A stretch of DNA of 64,000 nucleotides from Schistocerca nitens (lineage: Eukaryota; Arthropoda; Insecta; Orthoptera; Acrididae). Each line of letters starts with the position of its first letter. Position 1 is the stretch's first letter. Below are positions 54,934 through 64,000 of the stretch, piece after piece. Made by a program: the position numbers and the translations under genes. A model generated the notes under the pieces. That model searched no databases. It was not told the origin of the DNA and worked only from the letters and a program-made list of their open reading frames with translations. The stretch lies in NCBI RefSeq assembly GCF_023898315.1, contig NC_064616.1:704535389-704599388 (forward strand), in the 5' to 3' direction.

Positions 54934-57900
54934 TTCCTCCCCCGCAAATCGGCGAACGGTCGTGAGATAAGGCTTCCGCCCGCCGTGGGGAGGACCGCAT
55001 GTTGACGTATGCGATGAGGTGGGGAGCCTAACAACAGGTGAGGCTGTGCCACCCGCACCCGGCCATTCGGTCCGAGGGGAGCTAGGAAACGCCTGAAAAC
55101 CTAGTCCAGGGTGCACGTCAACATGCGGTGTATGCGCACGTAATGAGACAGGAGGGGCCGAAGGGTCGACCTCCATTGCGTCGGGGAATCCGACGCGCGA
55201 TGACGACATCTGGTCCGGAGCGGGCAAGAGGTCCATGGCGGAGGACGGCTGGTCACGGGAAGCGAGCGGCGGCGCGTGACCCTGGGAGGCGCCGGGCGGT
55301 TGCAGCGAAGCGTCCACTGCGGGCGGCGCCGGCGGCGGCTGCGGCGGCGGCGCGATGCTATGAGGCAAAAGGGAAGGCAGCGTCGGTAACACCTGGGGAT
55401 GAGGCGAGCCAGTAGATGGGTCCCCAAGGCGCTGACCGGACGGCTCCGTCGCTGAAAGCAGACGGGGAGCGGCAGAACCCAGGCGACGACAGAGGCGCAG
55501 CTGATTGAGATGCCGACGCACCTCACCAGAGGCCCCCAAAACCAAATACATCGCGCGGCCGAGACAGCGAAGAATGCGCCCTGCGAGCCAACGCCGTGAA
55601 CCGCGATAGGTGCGATAATAGACAACGTCGCCAGGAGCAAAAGCAGGAGTCTGCCGCTGCACAGGAACCTGATGTGGCGGATGCAGCAAAGACATCAAGG
55701 TGCGAAGAGAACGACCATGGAGCAATTCAGCCGGCGAGCGACCATCGCGGGGCTGAGAGCGATACGAAGACAAAAAGAGCAACAAAGCGTCCTCCCGAGA
55801 ATGCGACTCTTTCAATTTCAACATCTGTGACTTGAAAGTCCGGACCAATCGTTCAGCGGCACCGTTTGACTGAGGCGAAAACGGCGCGGATGTCAGATGT
55901 TGAATACAATTGGCCTCGCAGAAGGACTGAAATTCTGCGGACATGAATTGTGGGCCATTGTCGGAAACAATAGTCTGCGGAAGACCTTCAATGCAAAAGA
56001 TAGCAGACAAGGCTTGGATTGTGGCAGAAGACGTCGTGGAAGACATCCGGACAACAAAAGGAAAATTACTGAAAGCATCGACCACAACCAACCATCGAGC
56101 ATTCCAGAATGGACCAGCAAAATCGATGTGCAAGCGTTGCCAAGGGGAAGTGGCTTTCGGCCATGCAAAGAATTGCCGCGGCGGTGCGGATTGCTGTTCG
56201 GCACACGCCACGCAAGAGGAGCACATATTCGTAATCGCAGCATCGATTCCGAACCAAGTACAGTGCTGACGAGCAAGTTGTTTCGTACGCACTATACCCC
56301 AATGTCCTTGGTGAAGAAGCTTTAAGACAGAGGACTGTAACGAACGTGGGACCACGACTCTGGATTGATCATTATCGGAACGCAACAACAAAACACCACG
56401 TCGTACAAAAAGTCTCTCCTTGTGAGCAAAAAAACGGCGAACCAAAGGATCCTCGATCCGTGACTTTGACAAGGGCCATTGCGTAGCAACAAAACGCAAA
56501 ACAGTAGCAAGGACAGGGTCAGCAGCTGTGGTTGTAGCTACACGACGAAAATCAATCGGAAACGATTCGACCACGTCATCGGTTTCCGAATCAATGAACA
56601 TGCAAGCAAGTTCGGAAGAATCGAATGCTTTATCCTCAGCAACAGGCAAACGGGACAACGCATCAGCGTTTCCGTGCTTAGCAGTGGACCGATACAAGAT
56701 ATCGTAGCGGTACTGCGAGAGAAAAAGAGACCAGCGAATGAATTTCTGCGCTGTACGTGGAGGTACAGGCTTGTTCGGATGAAAAAGCGATGTCAAAGGT
56801 TTGTGGTCCGTGATGATTGCAAAGTGACGACCATACAAGAAATCATGAAACTTTGTAACACCAAACACGAGAGCTAAAGCTTCTTTCTCTATCTGGGAAT
56901 AATTTCTTTGCGCAGATGAGAGCAATTTGGACGCAAAGGCAAGAGGGCGATCATGCGAACCATCTTTGTGCGCAAGCACAGCACCGATCCCGAAATCCGA
57001 GGCATCTACCATCAACAAAAGAGGTTTTCGGGGATCGAATGGCGTAAGGCACGTATTTGAAAGTAACGCCGATTTCAACTGGCGAAAGGCGCGGTCGCAT
57101 TCCGTCGTCCAGACGAACGGAACACCTTTACGGCGTAAGCGATGAAGCGGAGCTGAAATGGAAGAAGCGCGCAGCACAAACTTTGCATAATAATTAATTT
57201 TACCCAACACACTCTGTAGCTGTTTCAAGTTCCGCGGTGCAGGTAAATCCTGTATGGCACGGAGGTGCTCTGGACTCGGATGTATACCTTGGGCATTTAT
57301 GACATGCCCCAGGTAGGGTAAGTCCCGAGCAAAAAACACACATTTGTCCTTCCTCAAGCGAAGACCATTCTGACGCAAGACCTGAAATAATGTTCGGAGA
57401 TTTTGCAAATGTTCGGCTTCTGTCTTTCCTGAGATCACAATATCGTCCAGATAATTCGCAGCAGTAGGGACCGACGCACACACAGTTTGTAAATATTGCT
57501 GAAACAAAGCAGGGGCGGATGCACACCCGAACGGTAGTCTTTTGAAGCGATACAAGCCAAGATGCGTGTTAACCACTAAGACGCACTGGGATTCTTCGTC
57601 CACAGGTATTTGCAAGTACGCATCTGCTAGGTCCAATTTGGAAAAATATTTTCCCGGGCACAGTTTGTCAAAAAGATCTTCCGGGCGGGGCAAAGGAAAA
57701 GTGGCAGTCACAAGTTGTGGATTCACTGTGGCCTTGAAGTCCACACAAAGTCTCAGTTTACCGGAAGGTTTTGGCAAAATTACTAAGGGTGAGGCCCAGA
57801 GAGAAGCCTGCACACGTTCAATTACACCTTGAGATTCTAAATCGGCTAATGTTCTGGCGACCTCATCACACAATGCGTGGGGAACATTGCGCGCTCTGAA

Positions 57901-58500
57901 AAATTTCGGTTGCGCGTTTTCTTGCAGTTCCAAATGCGCTTCATAGTTCTTAGCGCAACCAAGGCCCGGTGCAAAAATGTCTGCAAATTCTTCACAAAGA
58001 CTAGAAACACTGGCGGAAGGCACAGTCTGATTCACTGATAGGACCTGATTTACTATAGACATATTAAACAATTGAAATAAATCTAAACCAAACAAGTTCA
58101 CTGCAGAAGTAGAACGAAGAACGTAAAATGATACAAGTTTTGTCTGTCCCATGTATGTGGCAAGAAGGCTGCACTGTCCTAACACAGGTATATGCTGTCC
58201 AGAGTAACTATGTAACTTAACATTTGCGGCACGCAATGGCGGTTTGCCCAGTTGTTTGTACGTGTCGAGATTGAGCAATGAAACTGCAGCTCCAGTATCG
58301 AGCTGGAAGGGTATCACTTTGCCTTCAAAGTCTAAGTCCACAAAAAGTTTATTGTCCTGCTGACGACAAGAGCGACTGTCACGTGCAATTTGAACTGCTA
58401 CAGGTACAGAAGCACTTGCGACTTCACGGGATTTTCGGCGACATCGACGCACACTGTTTGTGGGACGAACACAGTCACCGTTAGCTAGAGTGTCACTGGG
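54901..58500 (-). CDS. pol: Pol polyprotein (protease, RT, RNase H, integrase)
   Basis: A single open frame; 1183 codons counting from 58452, but open further upstream through the end of gag, in the -1 frame relative to gag, so probably made by -1 frameshifting. Residues below are numbered from 58452. The aspartic protease DTGA is at 52-55. RT: FSKLDLADAYLQ (269-280) and YLDD (334-337). RNase H: VDAS with Asp 483, then E523 and D549. Integrase: zinc-binding HQGH (714-717) with CSSCVAC, then D777 (HIDF), D831 (SDNGPQF) and E867 (NGAAER), a D-35-E spacing. A proline-rich tail of roughly 200 residues follows. All key residues are present. The stop is 33 bp inside the 3' LTR. Confidence 0.95.
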   Translation of the reverse strand, partial: PSDTLANGDCVRPTNSVRRCRRKSREVASASVPVAVQIARDSRSCRQQDNKLFVDLDFEGKVIPFQLDTGAAVSLLNLDTYKQLGKPPLRAANVKLHSYSGQHIPVLGQCSLLATYMGQTKLVSFYVLRSTSAVNLFGLDLFQLFNMSIVNQVLSVNQTVPSASVSSLCEEFADIFAPGLGCAKNYEAHLELQENAQPKFFRARNVPHALCDEVARTLADLESQGVIERVQASLWASPLVILPKPSGKLRLCVDFKATVNPQLVTATFPLPRPEDLFDKLCPGKYFSKLDLADAYLQIPVDEESQCVLVVNTHLGLYRFKRLPFGCASAPALFQQYLQTVCASVPTAANYLDDIVISGKTEAEHLQNLRTLFQVLRQNGLRLRKDKCVFFARDLPYLGHVINAQGIHPSPEHLRAIQDLPAPRNLKQLQSVLGKINYYAKFVLRASSISAPLHRLRRKGVPFVWTTECDRAFRQLKSALLSNTCLTPFDPRKPLLLMVDASDFGIGAVLAHKDGSHDRPLAFASKLLSSAQRNYSQIEKEALALVFGVTKFHDFLYGRHFAIITDHKPLTSLFHPNKPVPPRTAQKFIRWSLFLSQYRYDILYRSTAKHGNADALSRLPVAEDKAFDSSELACMFIDSETDDVVESFPIDFRRVATTTAADPVLATVLRFVATQWPLSKSRIEDPLVRRFFAHKERLFVRRGVLLLRSDNDQSRVVVPRSLQSSVLKLLHQGHWGIVRTKQLARQHCTWFGIDAAITNMCSSCVACAEQQSAPPRQFFAWPKATSPWQRLHIDFAGPFWNARWLVVVDAFSNFPFVVRMSSTTSSATIQALSAIFCIEGLPQTIVSDNGPQFMSAEFQSFCEANCIQHLTSAPFSPQSNGAAERLVRTFKSQMLKLKESHSREDALLLFLSSYRSQPRDGRSPAELLHGRSLRTLMSLLHPPHQVPVQRQTPAFAPGDVVYYRTYRGSRRWLAGRILRCLGRAMYLVLGASGEVRRHLNQLRLCRRLGSAAPRLLSATEPSGQRLGDPSTGSPHPQVLPTLPSLLPHSIAPPPQPPPAPPAVDASLQPPGASQGHAPPLASRDQPSSAMDLLPAPDQMSSSRVGFPDAMEVDPSAPPVSLRAHTPHVDVHPGLGFQAFPSSPRTEWPGAGGTASPVVRLPTSSHTSTCGPPHGGRKPYLTTVRRFAGEECGVTARHHTC
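54934..54946 (-). promoter_or_regulatory. Polypurine tract
   Basis: GCGGGGGAGGAA on the minus strand directly before the 3' LTR; the expected primer for plus-strand DNA synthesis. Confidence 0.85.
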
Positions 58501-59555
58501 TGGGAATGAACTACATGAATGTCCATGGGCGAAGGTCCACGAGCCTGATTGTCCTGGGTTCGATTCCGGCGCGAAGCAAAGGGCCTGGAATTATTGTGAT
58601 TGTCTGATCTAAGCCTTTTCTGGCAAACACTTTGAACATGTCCTTTCTTTTGACAGTAAAAGCAAATAGCTTGGCGTGACGGGCAATTTTCACGCGAATG
58701 TCTAGTGGCACACCGCGGGCATGATTTCACTGCAGTTGCTTGCTTACGCGGCGCACGTGTTTGCAAGGTAGGCTGCCGCTGCGGTAACGGGCGCGAGGGC
58801 TGCTTAGCGTCCCGTGCAGCGGGCCCGGCGGGCCGGTTAATGTGACACACTGCTGGCGAAGTTTCAAATGAGTCCTGAGCAAAGTCAAGTGTGTCTTGCC
58901 TATCCAATATGTCTATCACTTGTTGAAGGGAGGGATTAACGAGTTTCAAAATCTGTTCCCTTATGCGAACATCAGAAACGTTCTGTGCTATTGCATCACG
59001 CACCATTGTATCTGAATAAGGAAGTCCACAGTCACATTCAAATGCACACTCCCTAGTAAGTCCTTGCAAAGTTGCAACCCACTCCCTATTAGTCTGACCG
59101 GCCGTACGTTTTGTACGAAAGAACGTATACCGTTTTGCAACGACATTCACTGTTTCTTTGAAATAGGCATCTAAAGCAGACAAAATTTCTTCGTAGGTCA
59201 GAGTTGCTACGTCGCGTCGGGGAAACAATTTCACTATCACACGGTAGGTAGACACACCGACACAAGAAAGCAAAAACGGCTGCCGCTCGTTACCTTGAAT
59301 TCTGTAGGCTGCTAGATGAAAGTGGAACTGGCGAGACCATTCGTGCCAGGTCTCTTTGGTGGCATCGAATGGTCTAAATTGCGGTGCAACAGCATGGTGT
59401 GGATGCGGTAGCGATGAAGCGGCGGCTGCCGCATCGGTTTGCAGCGCACGTTGACCCTGGACGAGCTGTCCAAGTGCATCCAATAACGCCTGCGTCTGCT
59501 GATTCTGCAAGCGAAAAAATTCGGACAGTACATCCGGAGAATGTGGCGAAGCCAT
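58485..59555 (-). CDS. gag: Gag polyprotein (356 aa)
   Basis: Structural protein that would package element RNA. The start is the ATG at 59555, 44 bp from the 5' LTR. Residues about 55-220 are a retrotransposon-gag-like helical domain (FDATKETWHEWSRQFHFHL, TAGQTNREWVATLQGLTREC). The nucleocapsid region has two zinc knuckles: C279-x2-C-x3-H-x4-C291 (slightly non-standard) and C298-x2-C-x4-H-x4-C311 (canonical). Basic and proline-rich linkers lie around 240-275. The frame is intact. The pol frame overlaps the gag 3' end in the -1 register; I could not identify a clear slippery heptamer by eye. Confidence 0.94.
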   Translation of the reverse strand: MASPHSPDVLSEFFRLQNQQTQALLDALGQLVQGQRALQTDAAAAASSLPHPHHAVAPQFRPFDATKETWHEWSRQFHFHLAAYRIQGNERQPFLLSCVGVSTYRVIVKLFPRRDVATLTYEEILSALDAYFKETVNVVAKRYTFFRTKRTAGQTNREWVATLQGLTRECAFECDCGLPYSDTMVRDAIAQNVSDVRIREQILKLVNPSLQQVIDILDRQDTLDFAQDSFETSPAVCHINRPAGPAARDAKQPSRPLPQRQPTLQTRAPRKQATAVKSCPRCATRHSRENCPSRQAICFYCQKKGHVQSVCQKRLRSDNHNNSRPFASRRNRTQDNQARGPSPMDIHVVHSHPVTL

Positions 59556-59575
59556 GACACAAACGAATTAATACA

Positions 59576-59596
59576 AAATCTTTTTCTCGTCGCCAA
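59576..59596 (-). promoter_or_regulatory. Putative primer-binding site
   Basis: In element orientation TGGCGACGAGAAAAAG begins four bases after the 5' LTR end. The leading TGG fits pairing with a tRNA CCA end; the tRNA is not identified. Confidence 0.6.
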
Positions 59597-59599
59597 TAA

Positions 59600-60075
59600 T
59601 GTTGTGTCTAGACCATACAGCCCAGACACAATGCTGTAGCCGATAGGGCACGCAAGGCTAACGCAGACGGGCGTGAAGTCTGGAACATGAGACTTATAAA
59701 TGCACTAAAGAAAAATACGTAGCCTTTTTAATACTCAACTTTATTCTCTTGTTGGAATACATCTCTCCTGCATACTCGTAAGCTATTGGCACTGATACAA
59801 ATGGCGCCTTGCTAGGTGGTCGCCATTTAACTTAGCAGAGGGCTATTCTACTGTCTATCTCTCGGCAAATGAGAGCAAGGCTTAGCACGTCCAGTCGCTA
59901 GCTATGTTGTCCGTACAACTGGGGACGATGTCTCCTCAGTCTCTCGAGACCTGCCTTGTGGTGGCGCTAGGTTTGCGATCCCACAGTGGCGACACGCGGG
60001 TCCGACATGTACTACAGGACCGCGGCCGATTTAAGTTACCACCTAGCAAGTGTGGTGTCTAGCGGTGACACCACA
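59600..60075 (-). repeat. 5' LTR (in element orientation)
   Basis: 476 bp; differs from the other LTR by C/T near 59735, G/A near 59893 and T/G near 59928. Contains the promoter by analogy; I did not locate a clear TATA box. Confidence 0.96.
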
Positions 60076-60220
60076 ACGACAATGTCTGAACCATGGTGAA
60101 CACAGCGTCAAGAAGGAAGCAGTCGAACTAAAGGGACGACAGAACGAGAGGGCGAGCAATCGTCAGAGAGGAACTCAGAGCCACGGATTCATCCTTATCC
60201 AAATGATGCTCCAACGACGA

Positions 60221-61163
60221 TTGTTGTTGTTGCGGTCTTCAGTCCTAAGACTGGTTTGATGCAGCTCTCCAAAAAATGTTCAAATGTGTGTGAAATCTTA
60301 TGGGACTTAACTGCTAAGGTTATCAGTCCCTAAGCTTACACACTACTTAACCTAAATTATCCTGAGGGCAAACACACACGCCATTTCCAAGGGAGGGCTC
60401 GAACCTCCGCCCGGACCAGCCGCACAGTCCATGACTGCAACGCCTGAGACCGCTCGGCTAATCCCGCGCGGCAATGCAGCTCTCCATGCTACTCTATCCT
60501 GTGCAAGCTTCTTCATCTCCCAGTACCTATTGCAACCTACATCCTTCTGAATCTGTTTAGTGTATTCATCTCTTGGTCTCACTCTACGATTTTGACCCTC
60601 CACGCTGCCCTCCAATACTAAATTGGTGATCCCTTGATGCCTCAGAACATGTCCTACCAACCGATCCCTTCTTCTAGTCAAGTTGTGCCACTAATTTCTC
60701 TTCTCCCCAATTCTGTTCAATACCTCCTCATTAGTTAAGTGATCTACCCATCTAATCTTCAGCATTCTTCTGTAGCACCACATTTCGAAATCTTCTATTC
60801 TCTTCCTGTCCAAACTATTTATCGTCCACGTTTCACTTCCATACATGGCTACACTCCATACAAATACTTCCAGAAACGGCTTCCTGACATTTAAATCTAT
60901 ACTCGATGTTAACAAATTTTTCTTCTTCAGAAACGCTTTCCTTGCCATTGCCAGTCTACATTTTATGTCCTCTCTACTACGACCATCATCAGTTATTTTG
61001 CTCCCCAAATAGCGAAACTCCTTTACTACTTTAATCGTCTCATTTCCTAATCTAATTCCCTCAGCATCACCCGACTTAATTTGACTACATTCCATTATCC
61101 TCGTTTTGCTTTTGTTGATGATCATCTTATTTCCTCCCTTCAAGACACTGTCCATTCTGTTCC
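60221..61163 (-). pseudogene. RTE-like LINE (copy 2), 5' truncated, with SINE
   Basis: Minus-strand LINE of the 12 kb family. Its 3' end is TTGTTGTTGTTGCGGTC on the plus strand at 60221. The frames 60691-61155 and 60352-60681 encode the RT thumb and C-terminal region only: NKSKTRIMECSQIK, FRYLGSKITDDGRSREDI, WSVAMYGSETWTINSLDRKR and MTRRRDRLVGHVLRHQGITN. The catalytic palm is lost by truncation near 61163. A frameshift near 60690 splits the frame. A possible weak target duplication (CCAACG) is present. A SINE is inserted near the 3' end. Confidence 0.88.
60272..60473 (-). repeat. SINE type C inside RTE LINE
   Basis: Perfect target duplication ATGCAGCTCTCCA at 60259-60271 and 60474-60486. Minus-strand head GCCGCGCGGGATTAGCCGAG, B box GGTTCGAGCCC. 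Confidence 0.95.
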
Positions 61164-61342
61164 CAACGGTTCAACAACCATTGTAATGTTGTTACTTTAA
61201 TTTGCTATGAAAGCGGTGCTGATAGACAATAAAATCGGGTTAAAAGCTGTGAGCTGTCTGGGGAAGTTAACCTTGCATTACTGAACAACTGTTTCACCAG
61301 GTATCCAGTCTAGCCTACCAAATTCCCAACCAGACTAACATT

Positions 61343-61904
61343 CCAGAATGAGATTTTCACTCTGCAGCGGAGTGTGCGCTGATATGAAACTTCCTGGCAG
61401 ATTAAAACTGTGTGCCCGACCGAAACTCGAACTCGGTTGTAGTTTGGAAGGTAGGAGACGATATACTGGCAGAAGTAAAGCTGTGAGGACCAGGCGTGAG
61501 TCGTGCTTCGGTAGCTCAGATGGTAGAGCACTTGCCCGTGAAAGGCAAAGGTGCCGAGTTCGAGTCTCGGTCGGGCACACAGTTTTAATCTGCCAGGAAG
61601 TTTCATATCAGCGCACACTCCGCTGCAGAGTGAAAATCTCATTCTGGAAACATCCCCCAGGCTGTGGATAAGCCATGTCTCCGCAGTATCCTTTCTTTCA
61701 GGAGTGCTAGTTCTGCATGGTTCGCAGGAGAGCTTCTGTAAAGTTTGGAAGGTAGGAGACGAGGTACTGGCTGAAGTAAAGCTGTGAGGACGGGTCGTGA
61801 GTCGTGCTTCGGTAGCTCAGATGGTAGAGCACTTGCCCGCGAAAGGCAAAGGTCCCGAGTTCGAGTCTCGGTCGGGCACACAGTTTTAATCTGCCAGGAA
61901 GTTT
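61343..61904. mobile_element. Palindromic element with two tRNA-like units
   Basis: Target duplication CAGACTAACATT at 61331-61342 and 61905-61916. 61343 to about 61422 is an inverted copy of about 61570-61650 (CCAGAATGAGATTTTCACTC arms). Two tRNA-like units (GGTAGCTCAGATGGTAGAGC and GAGTTCGAGTCTCGGTCGGG) lie near 61500-61580 and 61805-61882. Their acceptor halves do not pair well, so they are not tRNA genes. Confidence 0.85.
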
Positions 61905-61916
61905 CAGACTAACATT

Positions 61917-63429
61917 ATCTATAATCTTTTAATCGTCATGCGACAACCGATGATGTATATATAAAAAAGAGAATTTAAATGACAAGAAATAAATCAGTTT
62001 ATATTTGGAAATTTATTTCAACACTGACCATTGAAATTTCAGTATATTAAACTTGAGTCATAACTAAGCTGGTGCCTTATTTAGGACTGTAAAAATGTGA
62101 GTTTGTGATCTTACGGAACACATCAAATAGGGAGCCAAGATTGGAAGACTACATACAACACTGCATTCATAAAACAACACACAAAGAAACGTTGAAACAT
62201 ATGCAAGAGGAAATTAACCACAACCAACCGATTCAATTTTCACCCAAAGAAGTTACGTTCGTAGCGCAATCCTGTCCGTCATGTAATTACCATACACTGG
62301 TATACTAAAGTCATACTAACTCTCTGTGAAATCTTCCCGAAAAGAATAGCTGAGGGCTACTTTGATGCTTTCGCCACATGCTTCATGTGGTCAACTTGGT
62401 TTACACAAAGAGTGTAACTCCACAATAATTTTGATGACTAAAATAAATTACATCGAAACGCAATTTACTAAAGAAAAACCTCGAACTGGTTACTATCGTC
62501 TTACTATTAACCTGATGGGTCAAACAATTGTATAAACACGTGGTACTGGTCTCACAAAGTACACCCCACGTGGGTTGAACATAAAGAAAAGTTGCTATAT
62601 TGAAAAATATTGTCAAGACGAGACTTTATAATCTCACGCACATTCGCATTGAAGATTGATGATGCTAGTTAGAGTTACTGATCAACAAGTGGTTCCACTT
62701 TACTCACAAAGTAGTGACAAAGCAACTACCGGAATATATTCTGAACGTCACACTCGAATTACACTGCTTTGCAATTTAAGATAACATTAGATATTTTAGA
62801 GCTAAACCTGAAATAAAGGTGATTAAATTTTCAGTTAGGCTGAACTTAAGAAATCCATTGTCCTACGGACTTAGCAGACACGCGCTTAGCCGGAGATCTT
62901 ACCACTTCAGACGCTCGCCACGGACAGACTGACCTGGTCTCCTACCTGAGGGGTGCCTCACAAATACAAACGGAAGTGACCAGAGAGGCAGCTTCCTATA
63001 CCAACATGGCAAGGGACGGACAGGACCATACTAAGCATAAAAACCTCTCTGCTTTTAGAAAGCGTAGCTACCTGTTCCGACGTTGGTCCTACTGTTCTCT
63101 AGCAGACAGGCTTGTCTGCTACCATCCAGCATGCAACTAGAAATACATTTGCTCATTCATCCTCTCACACAGAAGGGAAGGGGGATGACAGTATCTTATC
63201 ATATACAGTATATAAAAGAAAGCGGATGTAGGTTCCGTATGAGACTGTGTGACATGAATTACATATAAACTGTGTTTTAAAGTGTAGTAGTGTGACAGAT
63301 CGTTCTTGTTTATGTGTAAAAGTAACACGTTTCACTATTCAGTCTCCTCCCAGATAGTCAGAAACGCCACAGTAAATTTATAAGAGGAATTTATGCCGTA
63401 AATGACAACAGATCTAAGAAATTAACATG
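61917..63429. other. Unclassified interval
   Basis: AT-rich up to about 62860; the frame 62105-62308 (67 codons) has no known domain. 62870-63420 is GC-richer, with a TATA-like GTATATAAAAG near 63208, and could be an LTR, but no partner is seen in the window. Confidence 0.35.
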
Positions 63430-64000
63430 AAAGGAATCCAACAGAGACCTTTCACCATAAGCACCATTAATAGGCGGCTCACAGAAATGGCGCTGAGCTC
63501 ATGGCACCCCTTGCGCTGACCAATATTGACCTCTATACACCAACAAGCCCGTTTGCAGTGGTGTCTGCATTGCATTGACGGGAGTAGAATCGTCTTCAGT
63601 GATGAGTCCCGCTTCGAACTGAGTCCCAATGATCAGCGAAGACGCATCTGTAGGCGCCCCAGACAGCGGTGGGATACCAACCTGACTGTCGCCCACAAGA
63701 CAGCCCGACAACCAGGCTTGATGGTCAAGGGTGCCATTTCTTGTCATAGCATGAGCCATTCCATCGTCATTCACGGCACCCCTACAGAGCAGCGGGATGT
63801 CGCGATATTGTTCGCACCGTTTTGTTCCCCTCCACGGCAAGCCGTCTTGGACTTACATTTCTGCAAGTTAATGCCCGTCCGCACACTGCGAGAGTTTCTA
63901 CTGCTTGTCTTCATGCTTGCCAAACCGCCGGATCTCTCTCCAATTGAGAACGTTTGGAGCATTATGGGCAGGAACCTACAACCATCTGCGGATTTTGAAG
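63430..64000 (+). pseudogene. Tc1-like transposase, cut by window end
   Basis: Plus-strand reading: STINRRLTEMALSSWHPLR then a stop, QQARLQWCLHCIDGSRIVFS with the first catalytic Asp at 63601 (SDESRFELSPNDQRR), RQPGLMVKGAISCHSMSHSI, VIHGTPTEQRDVAILFAPF, a frameshift, then RPHTARVSTACLHACQTAGS, in which the FQQDN block is lost (only VNARPHTA-like remains). PPDLSPIENVWSIMGRNLQP retains the catalytic Glu. Inactive. Its wording matches the Tc1 relic starting at 54231, which ends at about the residue where this one begins. Confidence 0.8.

Larger units (their letters stand above)
54458..60075 (-). mobile_element. Ty3/gypsy-type LTR retrotransposon, near complete and young
   Basis: 5618 bp with a 5-bp target duplication ACGAC (54453-54457, 60076-60080). 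The two 476-bp LTRs differ at 3 positions by direct comparison. gag and pol are on the minus strand and uninterrupted. There is no env frame. The integration site is within a Tc1 relic. Confidence 0.97.
54231..60220 (+). pseudogene. Tc1-like transposase relic split by the LTR retrotransposon
   Basis: Two parts of one Tc1 gene: 54231-54452 (ATG 54231, MPRRQAVEQHAQISIFKRGR, then WNNRRIVRYLNSSSATIRPC) and 60081-60220 (TQRQEGSSR, TTEREG, then a frameshifted AIVREELRATDSSLS). The LTR retrotransposon at 54458-60075 lies between them with a 5-bp duplication, so the Tc1 is older. A stop occurs after DNHQL before the LTR. After 60220 an RTE LINE is joined. The region with catalytic residues is missing here; a Tc1 relic at 63430-64000 on the same strand begins almost where this one ends and may be its continuation. 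Confidence 0.8.

Noticed and set aside
55101-55835. Additional open frames overlapping pol on both strands
   Set aside because: They lie in the GC-rich proline-coding tail of pol, where alternative frames stay open by composition; no domains are present.
61500-61582. Possible functional tRNA gene
   Set aside because: A and B boxes and a good T arm are present, but the acceptor stem halves do not pair, position 33 is not T, and the unit recurs inside a repeat with target duplications.
62870-63420. Solo LTR
   Set aside because: It has a TATA-like site and LTR-like composition, but I found no TG...CA ends with a target duplication and no second copy; left as unclassified.
1-64000. CRISPR array, operon, toxin-antitoxin or other prokaryotic system
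   Set aside because: No regularly spaced short direct repeats, no tightly packed same-strand genes, and content typical of an arthropod genome.

Overview
The window looks like intergenic DNA from a large, repeat-saturated arthropod genome. An orthopteran such as a Schistocerca locust is my best guess. Several abundant tRNA-derived SINEs, a Tc1 family and a Ty3/gypsy LTR look like repeats I associate with that genus, but I could not run a search. I found no convincing host gene. Nearly everything I can explain is mobile DNA, much of it stacked copy inside copy, and in most cases the target-site duplications can be read directly.

Layout. 1-6416: a giant inverted repeat with arms of about 1.35 kb and a 1.85 kb spacer, carrying an intact Tc1-like transposon (621-2042) and a SINE in the left arm and another SINE in the right arm. 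7.2-11.3 kb: SINEs, an 885-bp foldback element and a 5S-rRNA-derived SINE. 12.2-14.7 kb: an RTE-like LINE with its target duplication, a SINE and an antisense LINE fragment. 14.7-16.2 kb: a mariner broken by a solo LTR that itself carries a SINE. 17.7-19.5 kb: jockey-like LINE fragments. 20.1-21.8 kb: a SINE, a second solo LTR and an inverted-repeat retroposon. 23.8-29 kb: a LINE broken by a Tc1, which is broken by a second Tc1 and by a SINE. 29.1-31.8 kb: an RTE endonuclease fragment, a second 5S-derived SINE and an internally deleted DDE element with perfect 32-bp ends. 34.4-39.3 kb: a Penelope-like element between direct repeats, broken by another DDE transposon. 39.6-49.1 kb: SINEs, Tc1 copies and LINE fragments. 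52.3-53.8 kb: a mariner with a SINE. 54.4-60.1 kb: a young, near-complete Ty3/gypsy-type LTR retrotransposon with gag and pol on the minus strand, inside a Tc1 relic. 60.2-64 kb: an RTE LINE carrying a SINE, a 562-bp palindromic tRNA-like element, and a Tc1 relic cut by the window end.

Two elements look recent enough to have been active lately: the LTR retrotransposon (LTRs differ at 3 of 476 positions) and Tc1 family A (three near-identical copies, one with an intact 340-codon transposase). The rest are dead. I see no CRISPR array, operon or unrecognised multi-gene system. The most novel material is structural: the large palindrome, the nesting order, SINEs that mix heads and tails, and the D-32-E spacing of family A. 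SINE type letters A-G are local labels for this window.
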